Source of the DNA: a bacterium
GTDB taxonomy: Bacteria > Electryoneota > RPQS01
Assembly: GCA_036504735.1 (NCBI GenBank)
Contig: DASXUQ010000012.1
Span: 62,001 to 126,000 of the forward strand
Direction of reading: 5' to 3'
DNA: 64,000 nt
The stretch's first letter is position 1. Each line of letters begins with the position of its first letter. Shown piece by piece: positions 51,760 to 60,489 of the stretch. Made by a program: the position numbers and the translations under genes. A model generated the notes under the pieces. That model had not been told where the DNA came from. It did not search any database and saw only the letters and a list, made by a program, of their open reading frames with translations.

Positions 51760-54700
51760 ATGAAAACTCGACCAGTGCAGACGGTGGCTCTGCCATTCTT
51801 ATCGCGGGTCCTGATCATTACCGCGATGTCGACCGGGATTTGTTCACTGTATGCCGCGCTGAAAGAGGCTGGCGCGGCGCACTGTGAATGGGCTGCGATG
51901 CATCCGAAGGACGTGCCGACCCTTCCCGTTGACGGCCAATATACCTTGATTATTATCCAGGAGGGCCGCGGTGGCTGCGATGCCTTCTCCCTGCTGCCTG
52001 ACTTGCGGGCAAAGTACCCCTCCATTCCGATCTTGGTGGTTACTCCGTACACCGATAGCGCGCGGCTCGACCGCCTGATGCAGCTTGGCGCCTTCAGCGC
52101 CGTGGCGGCAAAACATGTTCGGTCGGGGGCCCTTTCCTCTACCCTGCGCTGGATCCTTCAGGAGCGTCTGCCTGCCGAGACGGCCTCCGAAGAATCTCCC
52201 GGCCCGGACGCGCTCCAAACCAATGTCCCGATGATCCTCTGGGGGACGGATCGCGAGGGCATCATCACCTATGTGGAAGGTAAGGGAGTCGATGAGATTG
52301 GTGCGGCATCCCTGTCGCTGATCGGCAAAAGTGCTTTCGATATGCTCAAGGACTATTCGAGCAGTCTGGCCATGCTGCGTCGGGTGCTGGGCGGCGCGTA
52401 TTCCGGGCGAATCGCCGAAGTGATCGAGTTTGCACGACGCCGGGCACTGGTAGATACCCATTGCGTTTCGCTGCGTAATGACGATGGGCAGATCCGTGGC
52501 GCGGCGGGAGTATCCATGGTGATGACCGAATATGGCAAGGCTGGCCCGGCGGTGAAGGAATCTGCCGCCCGCGTTTACGCCGCAGAGGCTCTAACCGAGA
52601 GTGCGCGGCGATTCGAGGCAGTGTACCGCAGCCTTCCCGTTCCTACCTACACTTGGAAGCAGGTCGAGAATGACTTTCTGCTGGTGGATTTTAACGAGGC
52701 CGCCATCCGCAACAGTCCGGATCGGTTGAATGGCATGCTCAATGCGGTAGCGTCCGACTTCTTTCGGAAAAACCCGCAGGTCGTTGCTCTTCTGCGCCGC
52801 TGTCAGGACCAGAAAACAACCCTGCAAACCGAACTGGATTATTCGATGCGGATCACGGGCGAACAGCGGCACTTTCTGGTTCACGGCGTCGCGCTGCCGC
52901 CCGATCTGGTCATTCTCCATACCGTGGACGTCACCGAACGCAAGCGCAATGAGCAGATCATGCGTGAGGCCAACGCCCGATTGGAGAAAGTCGTTGCCCT
53001 GCGAACAAGCGCCTTGCGCGAGCAGGCGGCGCTGCTCGATCTGGCCAATGACGCCATCATCGTGCGGACGCTTGATGGGCGCATCACCTTCTGGAACCAC
53101 GGCGCCGAAATCCTCTACGGCTGGAGCTGCAACGAGGCCACCGGCAAGACCACTCAGGAATTGCTGCAAACCCGCTACCCGATTCCCACGGCGGACATTA
53201 TTTATCGCACCTTGCGAGAGGGAAATCTGGAAATCGAGATCGAGCAGGTCGCCCGCGATGGCCGGCAGATTATCGTGGCCAGCCGCTGGGCTCCCCAGCG
53301 CGACGACATCGGCAACCCCATCGGATTTTTAGAGATCAACCGGGACATCACCGACCGCAAGCGAGCCGAAGAGGATCTGCGCAAATCCAAGGAGGAATAC
53401 CGGCTCCTCATCGAGAACCAGACCGACATGGTGATGAAGGTAAGCCGCGACGGAATTCGGCTGTATGCAAGCCCCAATTTCCTTCAACTGGTCGGCAAGA
53501 CCGAAGAAGAGGTGGTCAATACCAGCTTTCTTTCCGATGTACATCCGGACGACGCCGACCGCGTGCTGCGTGAATGGCAAGCAACCTTTGAGCCGCCACA
53601 CTATCGCTCGGACATTGAAACCCGGATGATGACTGGCAGCGGCTGGCGCTGGCTCTCCTGGCGCAATCAGGCGATTCCCGGCAAGGAAGGCGAGCCCACC
53701 ACCGCCATCAAGGTCGGACGGGACATCACAGAACTCAAGGAGGCCGAAGAGGCGCTGCGGCAGAGTGAGGCTCGCTTCCGCTCGATCTTTGAGCGGGCCA
53801 CCTTCGGGATTATTCTGGTGGATGCCGATTTTCAGATCGCCGACGTGAATCCTGCCTTTCAACAAATCCTCGGCTACAGCCTCGAGGATATGCGCCGCCT
53901 CGGGTTGCCCGGCATCACCCATCCCGATGATCTGGCCCACGCCAATCAACTCTTCGAAGATCTGATTTACGGCAAGATCGACCATTACCATCTGGACAAA
54001 CGCTATTTCCGCAAGGACGGCTCGATCATGTACGGCAGCCTGACGGTCTTTGCTTCCCGGGATGAGCGCGGAAAACTGCTGCACACGACCGGAATGGTCG
54101 AAGACATTACCGCGCGCAAGGAGTCCGAACAGCGCACCGAGCGTTACAGCGAGGAACTCGAGCAGTTGGTGATGGAACGCACGGCACAGATCCGCCAGCT
54201 CGAAAGGCTGCGTTCGGAAAGCGAAAAACAGGCTGCGGTAGGCCGCATGGCCGCGCGGATTGCCCACGAGATCAACAATCCGCTGGCCGGCGTGAAGAAT
54301 TCCTTCCTGCTGGTCAAACAGGCGGTATCCCGCGAACACAAGCATTTCCGGTTCGTGGAGATGATCGAGAAGGAACTGGACCGCATCGCGCGCATTGTTC
54401 GCCAGATGTTCGAGCTATACAAGCCCGAAATCATCAAACCGGGGCAGGTGCAGCCTGCCCAGGTGATACGCGAGGTCACGGAATTGCTCGAAGGAAATGT
54501 CCGCGCACAGGGCGTCACCATGGAGATAGACACGCGCCGCGCCGCGCAGGCTGTCCTATTGCATGAGGACTCGCTCCGGCAGATTCTCTTCAGCGTCATT
54601 CAGAATGCCATTGAAGCATCGCCGAGCGGCGGCGTCGTGCGCATCGCAGCAAATTACGACGGCCGGCAACTCACCGTTTCCGTAACCGATCAGGGCTCCG

Positions 54701-54915
54701 GTATTCCTGAAGACGTCAAATCACGGATCTTTGACCCGTTCTTTACCACCAAGAGCGAACTGGCGTCTGGGGGCCTGGGGCTGGGCCTGTCCATTACAAA
54801 AGGAATCGTGGAAGCGATGGGCGGCAGTCTGACCTTCGAATCGGAAATCGACAAGGGCACAACCTTCTTCATTGGCCTGCCCGCCAAGTCCGGACCCGAA
54901 AACGACACCGCGTGA
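51760..54915 (+). CDS. soluble multi-PAS sensor histidine kinase (paralogue of 30091-32940)
   Basis: A 1051-residue cytoplasmic kinase. Residues 15-130 are a receiver-like fold (RVLIITAMSTGICSLYAALK, YTLIIIQEG, ILVVTPYTDSARLDRLMQLG) without a convincing phosphoacceptor set. PAS-type domains lie at about 155-260, 280-395, 420-535, 540-660 and 668-790. HisKA has RIAHEINNPLAG with His836. The ATPase domain has IQNAIEAS (947-954), DQGSGIP (977-983) and GGLGLGLS. From HisKA to the end it is closely similar to the kinase at 30091-32940, including VGRMAARIAHEINNPLAGV, so the pair arose by duplication, with one PAS domain more here. No response regulator gene lies beside either. No ribosome site is obvious before the ATG. 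Confidence 0.93.
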   Translation: MKTRPVQTVALPFLSRVLIITAMSTGICSLYAALKEAGAAHCEWAAMHPKDVPTLPVDGQYTLIIIQEGRGGCDAFSLLPDLRAKYPSIPILVVTPYTDSARLDRLMQLGAFSAVAAKHVRSGALSSTLRWILQERLPAETASEESPGPDALQTNVPMILWGTDREGIITYVEGKGVDEIGAASLSLIGKSAFDMLKDYSSSLAMLRRVLGGAYSGRIAEVIEFARRRALVDTHCVSLRNDDGQIRGAAGVSMVMTEYGKAGPAVKESAARVYAAEALTESARRFEAVYRSLPVPTYTWKQVENDFLLVDFNEAAIRNSPDRLNGMLNAVASDFFRKNPQVVALLRRCQDQKTTLQTELDYSMRITGEQRHFLVHGVALPPDLVILHTVDVTERKRNEQIMREANARLEKVVALRTSALREQAALLDLANDAIIVRTLDGRITFWNHGAEILYGWSCNEATGKTTQELLQTRYPIPTADIIYRTLREGNLEIEIEQVARDGRQIIVASRWAPQRDDIGNPIGFLEINRDITDRKRAEEDLRKSKEEYRLLIENQTDMVMKVSRDGIRLYASPNFLQLVGKTEEEVVNTSFLSDVHPDDADRVLREWQATFEPPHYRSDIETRMMTGSGWRWLSWRNQAIPGKEGEPTTAIKVGRDITELKEAEEALRQSEARFRSIFERATFGIILVDADFQIADVNPAFQQILGYSLEDMRRLGLPGITHPDDLAHANQLFEDLIYGKIDHYHLDKRYFRKDGSIMYGSLTVFASRDERGKLLHTTGMVEDITARKESEQRTERYSEELEQLVMERTAQIRQLERLRSESEKQAAVGRMAARIAHEINNPLAGVKNSFLLVKQAVSREHKHFRFVEMIEKELDRIARIVRQMFELYKPEIIKPGQVQPAQVIREVTELLEGNVRAQGVTMEIDTRRAAQAVLLHEDSLRQILFSVIQNAIEASPSGGVVRIAANYDGRQLTVSVTDQGSGIPEDVKSRIFDPFFTTKSELASGGLGLGLSITKGIVEAMGGSLTFESEIDKGTTFFIGLPAKSGPENDTA

Positions 54916-54942
54916 AGGAATAGGGCAAGTGGCGGACAGAGT

Positions 54943-54966
54943 ACAGGCTCCTTTTAGGGAGCCTGT
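54943..54966. terminator. terminator between kinase and DoxX gene
   Basis: ACAGGCTCC (54943-54951) pairs perfectly with GGAGCCTGT (54958-54966), with a T/A-rich loop. It lies between convergent genes and can serve both. Confidence 0.8.
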
Positions 54967-54971
54967 GCTGC

Positions 54972-55385
54972 TTATACCGGGGATGAGGGCGGCTGACCGG
55001 AGAATCGCCGTCGAGATATCAGATGGTCAATGCTCCAGATGCCGGAACCTGCGGCAGACATGAATAGAAACAGGAAGCAATACACCACCGCCGGTTCTCC
55101 ATGGTTGATAATCGGCAGCAGGGCACTGGGGGCATGGGCTGTCCAATAGGCATAGGCCATTTCACCCGATGCGATGAAAGCCGCCCAGTGCGTCCACAGG
55201 CCCAGCATGATGAACAGTCCCCCGAAGAACTCTACCGTTCCACCAATCACCACGATATGTATCGGCGGCACGCCCGGCAAGGGCGGAAAACCGAACAACT
55301 TTTGTGATCCGTGCCATAGAAAGAGAAATCCCACCACAATCCGCAGCAAAGCATAGGTCTGCCGCTCATATTTTTGCATGAACAT
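54972..55385 (-). CDS. DoxX-family membrane protein
   Basis: A 137-residue membrane protein with four helices: LLRIVVGFLFLWHGSQKLFG, IVVIGGTVEFFGGLFIMLGL, AAFIASGEMAYAYWTAH and VVYCFLFLFMSAAGSG. It matches the DoxX/DoxD-like family, whose members are linked to thiol redox stress or act as accessory oxidase subunits; the role is not settled. The ATG at 55385 has GGAGAG before it. A frame extension to 55439 adds an Arg-rich segment that is unlikely to be translated. Confidence 0.9.
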   Translation of the reverse strand: MFMQKYERQTYALLRIVVGFLFLWHGSQKLFGFPPLPGVPPIHIVVIGGTVEFFGGLFIMLGLWTHWAAFIASGEMAYAYWTAHAPSALLPIINHGEPAVVYCFLFLFMSAAGSGIWSIDHLISRRRFSGQPPSSPV

Positions 55386-55484
55386 GGCCGCTCTCCGTAA
55401 GATGATCCGTAAGGCTCTTCTTCTTGAACGAGCCTGCATAGTTTGCGGTTCATCTTTGCCGAAAAGATTTCATCTTTCCGGGGA

Positions 55485-56405
55485 TCAAAACTCCAGCAAA
55501 CCCAATTCCCGTAAGGCCAGATACCCTGCCCCGACCACGCCCGCCGAATCTCCCAGTACGGCTTTCAAGATTGGGATATTCGTACGGGGAGGGCCAAAGA
55601 GAGATTGCTTAAGATAGAATGGTACACGGCCATACCAACAGGGCACGTTGGAAACGCCGCCGCCGAGGATGATCGCTTCAAGATCAAAGCCATTCACCGC
55701 ATTGGCAAAAACCTCCCCCATGAAATAACAGCTCTCTTCAAACAGGTTGGCGGCGTCGCGATCTCCAGCCAGAGCGCGCTGGTAGATCTGCGGGACTTCC
55801 ATGTGCTGGCCGCAGAGTTCGGCATACCGGCGGCTGAGACTCGAGCCGGAAAGGTAAGCCTCCGCGCAGCCGCGCCGCCCACACTCACAAAGCCGGCCCT
55901 GATAATCAATGGTGCAGTGCCCGATCTCCCCCGCCCCGCCCAGCGCGCCGCGATACAGCTTGCCGTCCAGCACCAGCCCGCAACCTAATCCCGTCCCTAA
56001 AATTACCGCCATCACAAAGCGGTACGTCCCCGCACACTGGGCAAAGTACTCGGCGATGCCGAGGCAGTTGGCATCGTTCTCGACCGCCAGCGGCACCCCG
56101 AATTCCCGCCGCAGCCGACTGACAAAGCCCGGCGTCTCATAGACCGGAGTATGTGGGCTGCCGAAGAGCATGTCCTGTAAGGGCAAATACGTGCCCGGCG
56201 TGCCTATTCCCACCGCCGAGAACGGCTTTCCACCGGCGACTTCCAAAACTACCTTGTGAATATTCTGGCAGACGCGGTCCAGGCCCAGCGCCGGTTCGGA
56301 GGGAGTGCGGCAACGGGATAGAACATTGCGCTGTGCATCCAGCAGGCAGGCTTCCACCTTGGTTCCGCCAAGGTCAATGCCGATAACGTAGGTTTGCGTG
56401 CTCAA
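55485..56405 (-). CDS. ROK-family sugar kinase (glucokinase-like)
   Basis: A 306-residue protein of the ROK family. The ATP-binding loop is GIDLGGTKVE (9-18), the catalytic Asp lies in VENDANCLG, and the zinc motif is GHCTIDYQGRLCECGRRGC. The C-terminal ILGGGVSN is the adenosine loop. It phosphorylates glucose or a similar sugar with ATP. There is no DNA-binding N-terminus, so it is not a ROK repressor. A TTG at 56405 with AGGAAG upstream begins STQTYVIGIDLGG and is the best start. The longer frame to 56525 would translate the terminator hairpin of the previous gene. Confidence 0.93.
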   Translation of the reverse strand: MSTQTYVIGIDLGGTKVEACLLDAQRNVLSRCRTPSEPALGLDRVCQNIHKVVLEVAGGKPFSAVGIGTPGTYLPLQDMLFGSPHTPVYETPGFVSRLRREFGVPLAVENDANCLGIAEYFAQCAGTYRFVMAVILGTGLGCGLVLDGKLYRGALGGAGEIGHCTIDYQGRLCECGRRGCAEAYLSGSSLSRRYAELCGQHMEVPQIYQRALAGDRDAANLFEESCYFMGEVFANAVNGFDLEAIILGGGVSNVPCWYGRVPFYLKQSLFGPPRTNIPILKAVLGDSAGVVGAGYLALRELGLLEF

Positions 56406-56504
56406 AAGAGTTTCTTCCTGATAAGGGCCGGTCTTCCGCAATCTACATATTCCGTGTACAATGTCAAGTAGCGGATGCGGCAGGCGCTCACGGAAGACGC
56501 CGGC

Positions 56505-56530
56505 TTCCGGGCCGGCGTCTCTCATACATC
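56505..56530 (-). terminator. terminator of the 56566-57432 gene
   Basis: AGACGCCGGC (56505-56514) pairs perfectly with GCCGGCGTCT (56521-56530). On the minus strand only a short TCTTCC follows, so it is a moderate terminator. Confidence 0.7.
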
Positions 56531-56565
56531 AATCGTGCGGTTTCAGGAGTCGAATCCGCAACATC

Positions 56566-57432
56566 TCATTTCCGCCGCGAAGAGCTTCCTGCCTGAAAGG
56601 ATCCGCCGGACGCTTGGCCTGCCTTAAGTCCGCCGCGCTGGCCGGTTCTGCCGCTGGTGACAGCCGATCCCGCACCACCGTTAAGCCGCATCATCGACAA
56701 GGCGGGTTTACTTGGTGTGGTGGATGCCGGATGTGGCCGCTTCGCCATATCGCCGCTGCTCGCACTGCGTACGGCGGGGCCGCGGTAAGAGGACGGGAGG
56801 TTCCACGTCGCGGTCTGTACGGTGGTGCGATTGGGCATCTTGTCTTGCGAGAGCATCGACGCTGAAGGTTCCTTCAATCGTTTCAAACGCGCTTCAAGCT
56901 GCGCACTCTGATCCGACAATCGCGCCAAGTTGCCCTTCAAGTCCGCGGCAATACTCAGGGCCGTCCTATCGGCACTGATCTCCGGAAAGTCAACGGTATC
57001 CTGCCGCATGTGAATCGAGGCCCACAAGTTTTCCGGAATAGGACCGCGCGGATAGGACACCGGCATCGGCTGGCGGCGGTTGCGCCAGTGCGCGACCTGT
57101 TGGCCGGATAGTTTTTTCAATTCAGCATTCACATCCAGCAGCCGCGAACTGACGGAGCGCTGGTCACTGGCTCCGCGCAGAAAGCCGTTCACATCCGCCG
57201 CTGGTGGAAATCCGGACGTGCCACTCATGTCGCCGCTGGTCCAGACAGCGCCGGAAGACGGCAAGGCGCCGGTCTTTTCCAACTCCAGCCACAGGGGATT
57301 GTCGGCGAGGGCCGTACTCCGCAATTCCTTGCGCAGCGCGGAGGTGCTTGTGCCGTTTGCCGGTTCCGCTGCCCATCCGCTTGCCACCGTCCCCGCCAAA
57401 GCCACACACATCCATAGCCATTTTCTGTTCAT
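56566..57432 (-). CDS. exported protein of unknown function
   Basis: The protein has about 288 residues from the ATG at 57432 (MNRKWLWMCVALAGTVASGW), with GGAGGACAGA before it. Signal peptide cleavage is expected near ASGWAAE. The mature part is soluble, with a helical centre containing LKGNLARLSDQSAQLEARLK (possible coiled coil). The C-terminal 90 residues are rich in Ser, Gly, Pro and Arg and look disordered (GGAGSAVTSGRTGQRGG). No known domain was recognised. It lies between terminators and is a single-gene unit. Confidence 0.72.
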   Translation of the reverse strand: MNRKWLWMCVALAGTVASGWAAEPANGTSTSALRKELRSTALADNPLWLELEKTGALPSSGAVWTSGDMSGTSGFPPAADVNGFLRGASDQRSVSSRLLDVNAELKKLSGQQVAHWRNRRQPMPVSYPRGPIPENLWASIHMRQDTVDFPEISADRTALSIAADLKGNLARLSDQSAQLEARLKRLKEPSASMLSQDKMPNRTTVQTATWNLPSSYRGPAVRSASSGDMAKRPHPASTTPSKPALSMMRLNGGAGSAVTSGRTGQRGGLKAGQASGGSFQAGSSSRRK

Positions 57433-57832
57433 TCTGTCCTCCGTCACGGACGCACTGCCGGTCTGCTCATTCTGTCAGCTTCAAGATACGCCATGTACCC
57501 CGCGCAAGGCAAGATCCCGCCTTCTCCCCGCCGAAAAAGTCCGCGCCCGTTTCACACGCTATCTTCCCACATTACAGAAGCCTACCCAACCCCGCAGAGC
57601 CTTGCATGGCCTCATGGTAGCATGATCGCAACATGCCTCCTGCCCATCGCCTGTGCAGAGTGTACGCCCTACGCAGATCCACCAGCTCACATTCGCCATA
57701 GACAATTCTGCTCCCTCTGCCGCACCATCTTAAAGCCCATTTGAAGTATGAAAAAAGCTCCCATCCACAAGGAGCCTCTACACAAACACGATAGGTCGCG
57801 GCGAACGGCTGTCCAGGAAGATAGCACCCAGC
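57433..57832. other. intergenic region with terminator
   Basis: This 400-base gap between two leftward genes contains no supported gene. It should hold the promoter of the 56566 gene. The right part has the weak terminator at 57749-57777. Confidence 0.5.
57749..57777 (-). terminator. weak terminator of the phosphodiester glycosidase-like gene
   Basis: GCTCC (57757-57761) pairs with GGAGC (57771-57775). On the minus strand TTTTTTC follows directly, which is the stronger part of the signal. Confidence 0.6.
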
Positions 57833-58654
57833 TTACAATCTTCGCTTCACAATCCCCAGCACATTGGGCACAGGCCAGGCTTGAGAACTCTGGCCGCTTT
57901 CCGAGAACAGGGTTTCGCCATCGCCGGTCAGTTCCATCTCATGGCCGCCGGAGTTCACATAAAACTGCGCCTCCTGACCGCCTTCAAGATGCTGCGCGCA
58001 AACCAAATCCACCGGCAACGCGAGCAGGATACGGTTGAAATCGAACATCGTATACGGAGAGCGCGAGTAGATAAACAAGATCCGTCCCTGCTTGTCTTCA
58101 CCCAATGCGGCCTCGCTCCATCGCTTCTCCTGCTCTGCCCAGCGATTGGCCCGCGAGCGGTCAATCAGCCGCAAATTCTGAATCACGCAGGCATAATCCT
58201 TTTGCACGGCAGCAATCTTCGTATCGTCCAGATCGAAGATATGAAACAGCGGCGTGTCTGTGCGCAGGGGGTTGAAGGCGGCAAGGGATTTGTACGGATT
58301 CACCGACGCGTTGTTGGTGTGAGTACCGCATTTCATGTAGCCGGTGTGCGCACGTCTGTCCGTATTGAACATGCCCGCATTGATCGCCGCGGTCATGCCG
58401 AACATGCCGCACCATTCCCGCGCGCTCATGGTCACCGCACCATCCGACTCACTGGCCGAATGAAGCTGCAGTTGCCAGTAGGCCGGATCGATCCGCAAAA
58501 TCGTAATTACCGAATCGCCATCCGTCGCGGCCTCCTGTGCTTTGAAGCGCCCGAGGTCCAGCCCTTCACCCAATGACGACCATGAATCCTGTGCGCGGGC
58601 GCTCCCCTCAGAAAGCAGCAACACCAGCGCCACATATATTGCCCACACTCTCAT
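57833..58654 (-). CDS. phosphodiester glycosidase (NAGPA)-like exported protein
   Basis: The protein has about 273 residues from the ATG at 58654 (MRVWAIYVALVLLLSEGSAR, a signal peptide). An ATG at 58687 adds 11 polar residues and lacks a ribosome site. It shows the NAGPA pattern: MTAAINAGMFN, a mid-protein region ending RILFIYSRSPYTMFDF, and near the end YVNSGGHEMEL, which resembles the LDGGGS/NGGG element of the family. Members remove terminal sugars from phosphodiesters, and bacterial members may modify exopolysaccharide or cell wall. Substrate and activity are not known here. Confidence 0.8.
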   Translation of the reverse strand: MRVWAIYVALVLLLSEGSARAQDSWSSLGEGLDLGRFKAQEAATDGDSVITILRIDPAYWQLQLHSASESDGAVTMSAREWCGMFGMTAAINAGMFNTDRRAHTGYMKCGTHTNNASVNPYKSLAAFNPLRTDTPLFHIFDLDDTKIAAVQKDYACVIQNLRLIDRSRANRWAEQEKRWSEAALGEDKQGRILFIYSRSPYTMFDFNRILLALPVDLVCAQHLEGGQEAQFYVNSGGHEMELTGDGETLFSESGQSSQAWPVPNVLGIVKRRL

Positions 58655-58796
58655 GCGGTCTCGCTTCTGTAGGACCTGCTCTGACATAAGCAGAATGCAA
58701 GCTAACGATTTCGCATGAACATGTCAACTGCTGCGGAAATGCCGCGCGGGGTCTGCGGAAAAACTGTTGTTAAACCGATGCTTAACTCACGCAAAC

Positions 58797-58835
58797 ACAG
58801 CGGCGGCAAAGGAAGTGTTCCTCTGCCGCCGCTGT
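58797..58835 (-). terminator. terminator of the 58894-59664 gene
   Basis: ACAGCGGCGGCA (58797-58808) pairs perfectly with TGCCGCCGCTGT (58824-58835), with an inner GGAA/TTCC pair. On the minus strand GTTTGCG follows. Confidence 0.83.
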
Positions 58836-58893
58836 AAACTGACTCTGCCAGTGCATCAAACTATACCAACACCCGGTGCGCACGGCACAGTGA

Positions 58894-59664
58894 TCACTTG
58901 TAGAAGAAGATGGCGTCCACACCCTGTTTGTCACGCAGCTCTATACGGTGGCTGGAGGAATGAATGCTCGGATCCGCCAGTAGAGCCTTAATGCTCGCGA
59001 AGGATCCGAGGCCTCCCAAGTGCGCGACAATCTTGGAGGGCTGATGGTCTCTGGATTTGTAGATGTCACCCACGCCGCCGAAGAAGGTCGCGCCGTTGCT
59101 TAAGTCTTTTTCCGCGCCCATCAGCACAGCATCCACTCCCGCCTGCGCGGCGCGCAAGGCTCTCTGAAATTGCAGGCCATCATCGCCGTGAGTGGTGTCC
59201 GAAGGCATCAGGTGCACAATCTCCCGCATATACTTCGAAGGATGTGCCTTTGCCCGGGTGAGAATCTCTTGCCGATATGCCGGGTCGAGCGAAGCCAGCG
59301 CGGCATGGACCTCAGGCTTTCCTTTGTAGCGTCCGCTGCCCGATTGCTTCTTCGTCAACCCATAGAATTGATTGTGCGCCAGTACGGTCTCCTTGATCGT
59401 ATGCTGATCCTCCGGTGTGCCGTTCAATGTGCGCCGCAAAATGACGTAGGAAATTGCGATGGCCTTGTCTTTGATGTTGAGGCTGTCGAGGCTCTTCCAC
59501 TGACCCAATTCGGACATGACGCTGGCCACCATCAGGTTCCGCTCCAAGGGCGTGAACGGTACGGTGCCGTTATCCACATGCGCAACACCCCCGGTGGGCT
59601 GCGCGTTCCCTGCGGTCAGGCCGAACAGCAGGACCGTCACCGCGGCATACTGTGCCGTTTTCAT
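58894..59664 (-). CDS. exported protein with possible cell-wall hydrolase resemblance
   Basis: A 256-residue exported protein with signal peptide MKTAQYAAVTVLLFGLTAGN and a good ribosome site (AAGGAGATACC). The segment KDKAIAISYVILRRTLNGTP with HTIKETVLAHNQFYGL loosely resembles the SleB-type cell-wall hydrolase pattern (A-x-V-x-x-NR and the later V-x-x-x-x-QF). The active-site glutamate would be in VASVMSELGQW. The rest, with TFFGGVGDIYKSRDHQP and ending RDKQGVDAIFFYK, matches nothing that I know. Peptidoglycan turnover is a possible role with low certainty. It is a single-gene unit. Confidence 0.6.
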   Translation of the reverse strand: MKTAQYAAVTVLLFGLTAGNAQPTGGVAHVDNGTVPFTPLERNLMVASVMSELGQWKSLDSLNIKDKAIAISYVILRRTLNGTPEDQHTIKETVLAHNQFYGLTKKQSGSGRYKGKPEVHAALASLDPAYRQEILTRAKAHPSKYMREIVHLMPSDTTHGDDGLQFQRALRAAQAGVDAVLMGAEKDLSNGATFFGGVGDIYKSRDHQPSKIVAHLGGLGSFASIKALLADPSIHSSSHRIELRDKQGVDAIFFYK

Positions 59665-59905
59665 AGCGTGGTATCTCCTTCCCTGTGTCGTCGTTCTTCT
59701 CTCTTACGATGCTAATCGGAGTAGGGTTTCGAAGCGGCGGGGCTCGCGAGCATAGAGCGATACGGTGCGGCGCACTTTGAAAAGGGGCTTTTGATCAGGA
59801 TTTCAAAGCCGCGAGCCGCCGTCCGTATGCACCCCTATGACAAGAGCCGGTGCGGTGATCGGCTCTGTGCCTGTATGGATTCCGTGAAGCCGTGCCGCCT
59901 AAGGC

Positions 59906-60177
59906 TTAGGCCTTGACAGCCTTCACCTGATAGAAATAGTGGCGGGAGATGGGAGTGCCCTGCGCATAATCCCCATACTCATGCAACAGACCCATCTGCC
60001 GCGTGCTGTGGCTGTCCTGCGCAAAGCAGGGCGTCAACAGCACAGCGCCGCTTCACTGACAGGCCACACTCCCTGCGGCATCTGCGGCGTGGCCTGGTCG
60101 CGAGCTTGCCGCCAGTAGTCGAACGGCATATTGCCCAGCGGGCGGTCTTCATTGCCGAGCGTATAGCTGGTGGGTGA
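59906..60177 (-). pseudogene. frameshifted 3' remnant of a secreted protein gene
   Basis: Two reading frames on the minus strand each give plausible protein but do not join. One has PTSYTLGNEDRPLGNMPFDY and then WRQARDQATPQMPQGVWPVS, ending in a stop near 60037. The other encodes RQMGLLHEYGDYAQGTPISR and then HYFYQVKAVKA before the TAA at 59906-59908. The last piece resembles the end of an Fn3-like domain. No start or upstream part exists because the 157-bp duplicated segment begins at 60177. It looks like the tail of a gene cut by a rearrangement. Confidence 0.65.
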
Positions 60178-60489
60178 AGGAAAACAGAAACAGGACGACC
60201 CCTTTTCAAGGATCGCCCTGCTTTTTTTTCTGTTGTTCACCCACACCCGGAGGGTGTGGAGTAGTAACCTTGAGGGGTTACTTCATCAGCAGCATCTTCT
60301 TCTCGGCCACAAAACCATTCACATTCAGGCGATAAGGAAAACAGAAACAGGGCGACCCCTTTTCAAGGATCGCCCTGTTTTTTTTCTGTTGTTCACCCAC
60401 ACCCGGAGGGTGTGGGGTAGTAACCTTGAGGGGTTACTTCATCAGCAGCATCTTCTTCTCGGCCACAAAACCATTCACATTCAGGCGAT
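60177..60489. repeat. tandem direct duplication of 157/156 bp
   Basis: Copy 1 is 60177-60333 and copy 2 is 60334-60489. They differ by a few substitutions (for example AGGACGACC versus AGGGCGACC) and one base in the T-run. Each carries a GGGCGA hairpin with eight Ts, a second hairpin CACACCC-GGGTGTG, a third TAACC-GGGTTA, and the last coding segment of the neighbouring type IX cargo gene (LNVNGFVAEKKMLLMK). Only copy 2 is joined to the intact gene. Confidence 0.93.
60345..60380 (-). terminator. terminator downstream of the type IX cargo gene
   Basis: AAACAGGGCGA (60345-60355) pairs perfectly with TCGCCCTGTTT (60370-60380). On the minus strand TTTCTGTTTTCC follows. A copy with a weakened stem lies 157 bases further left. 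Confidence 0.8.
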
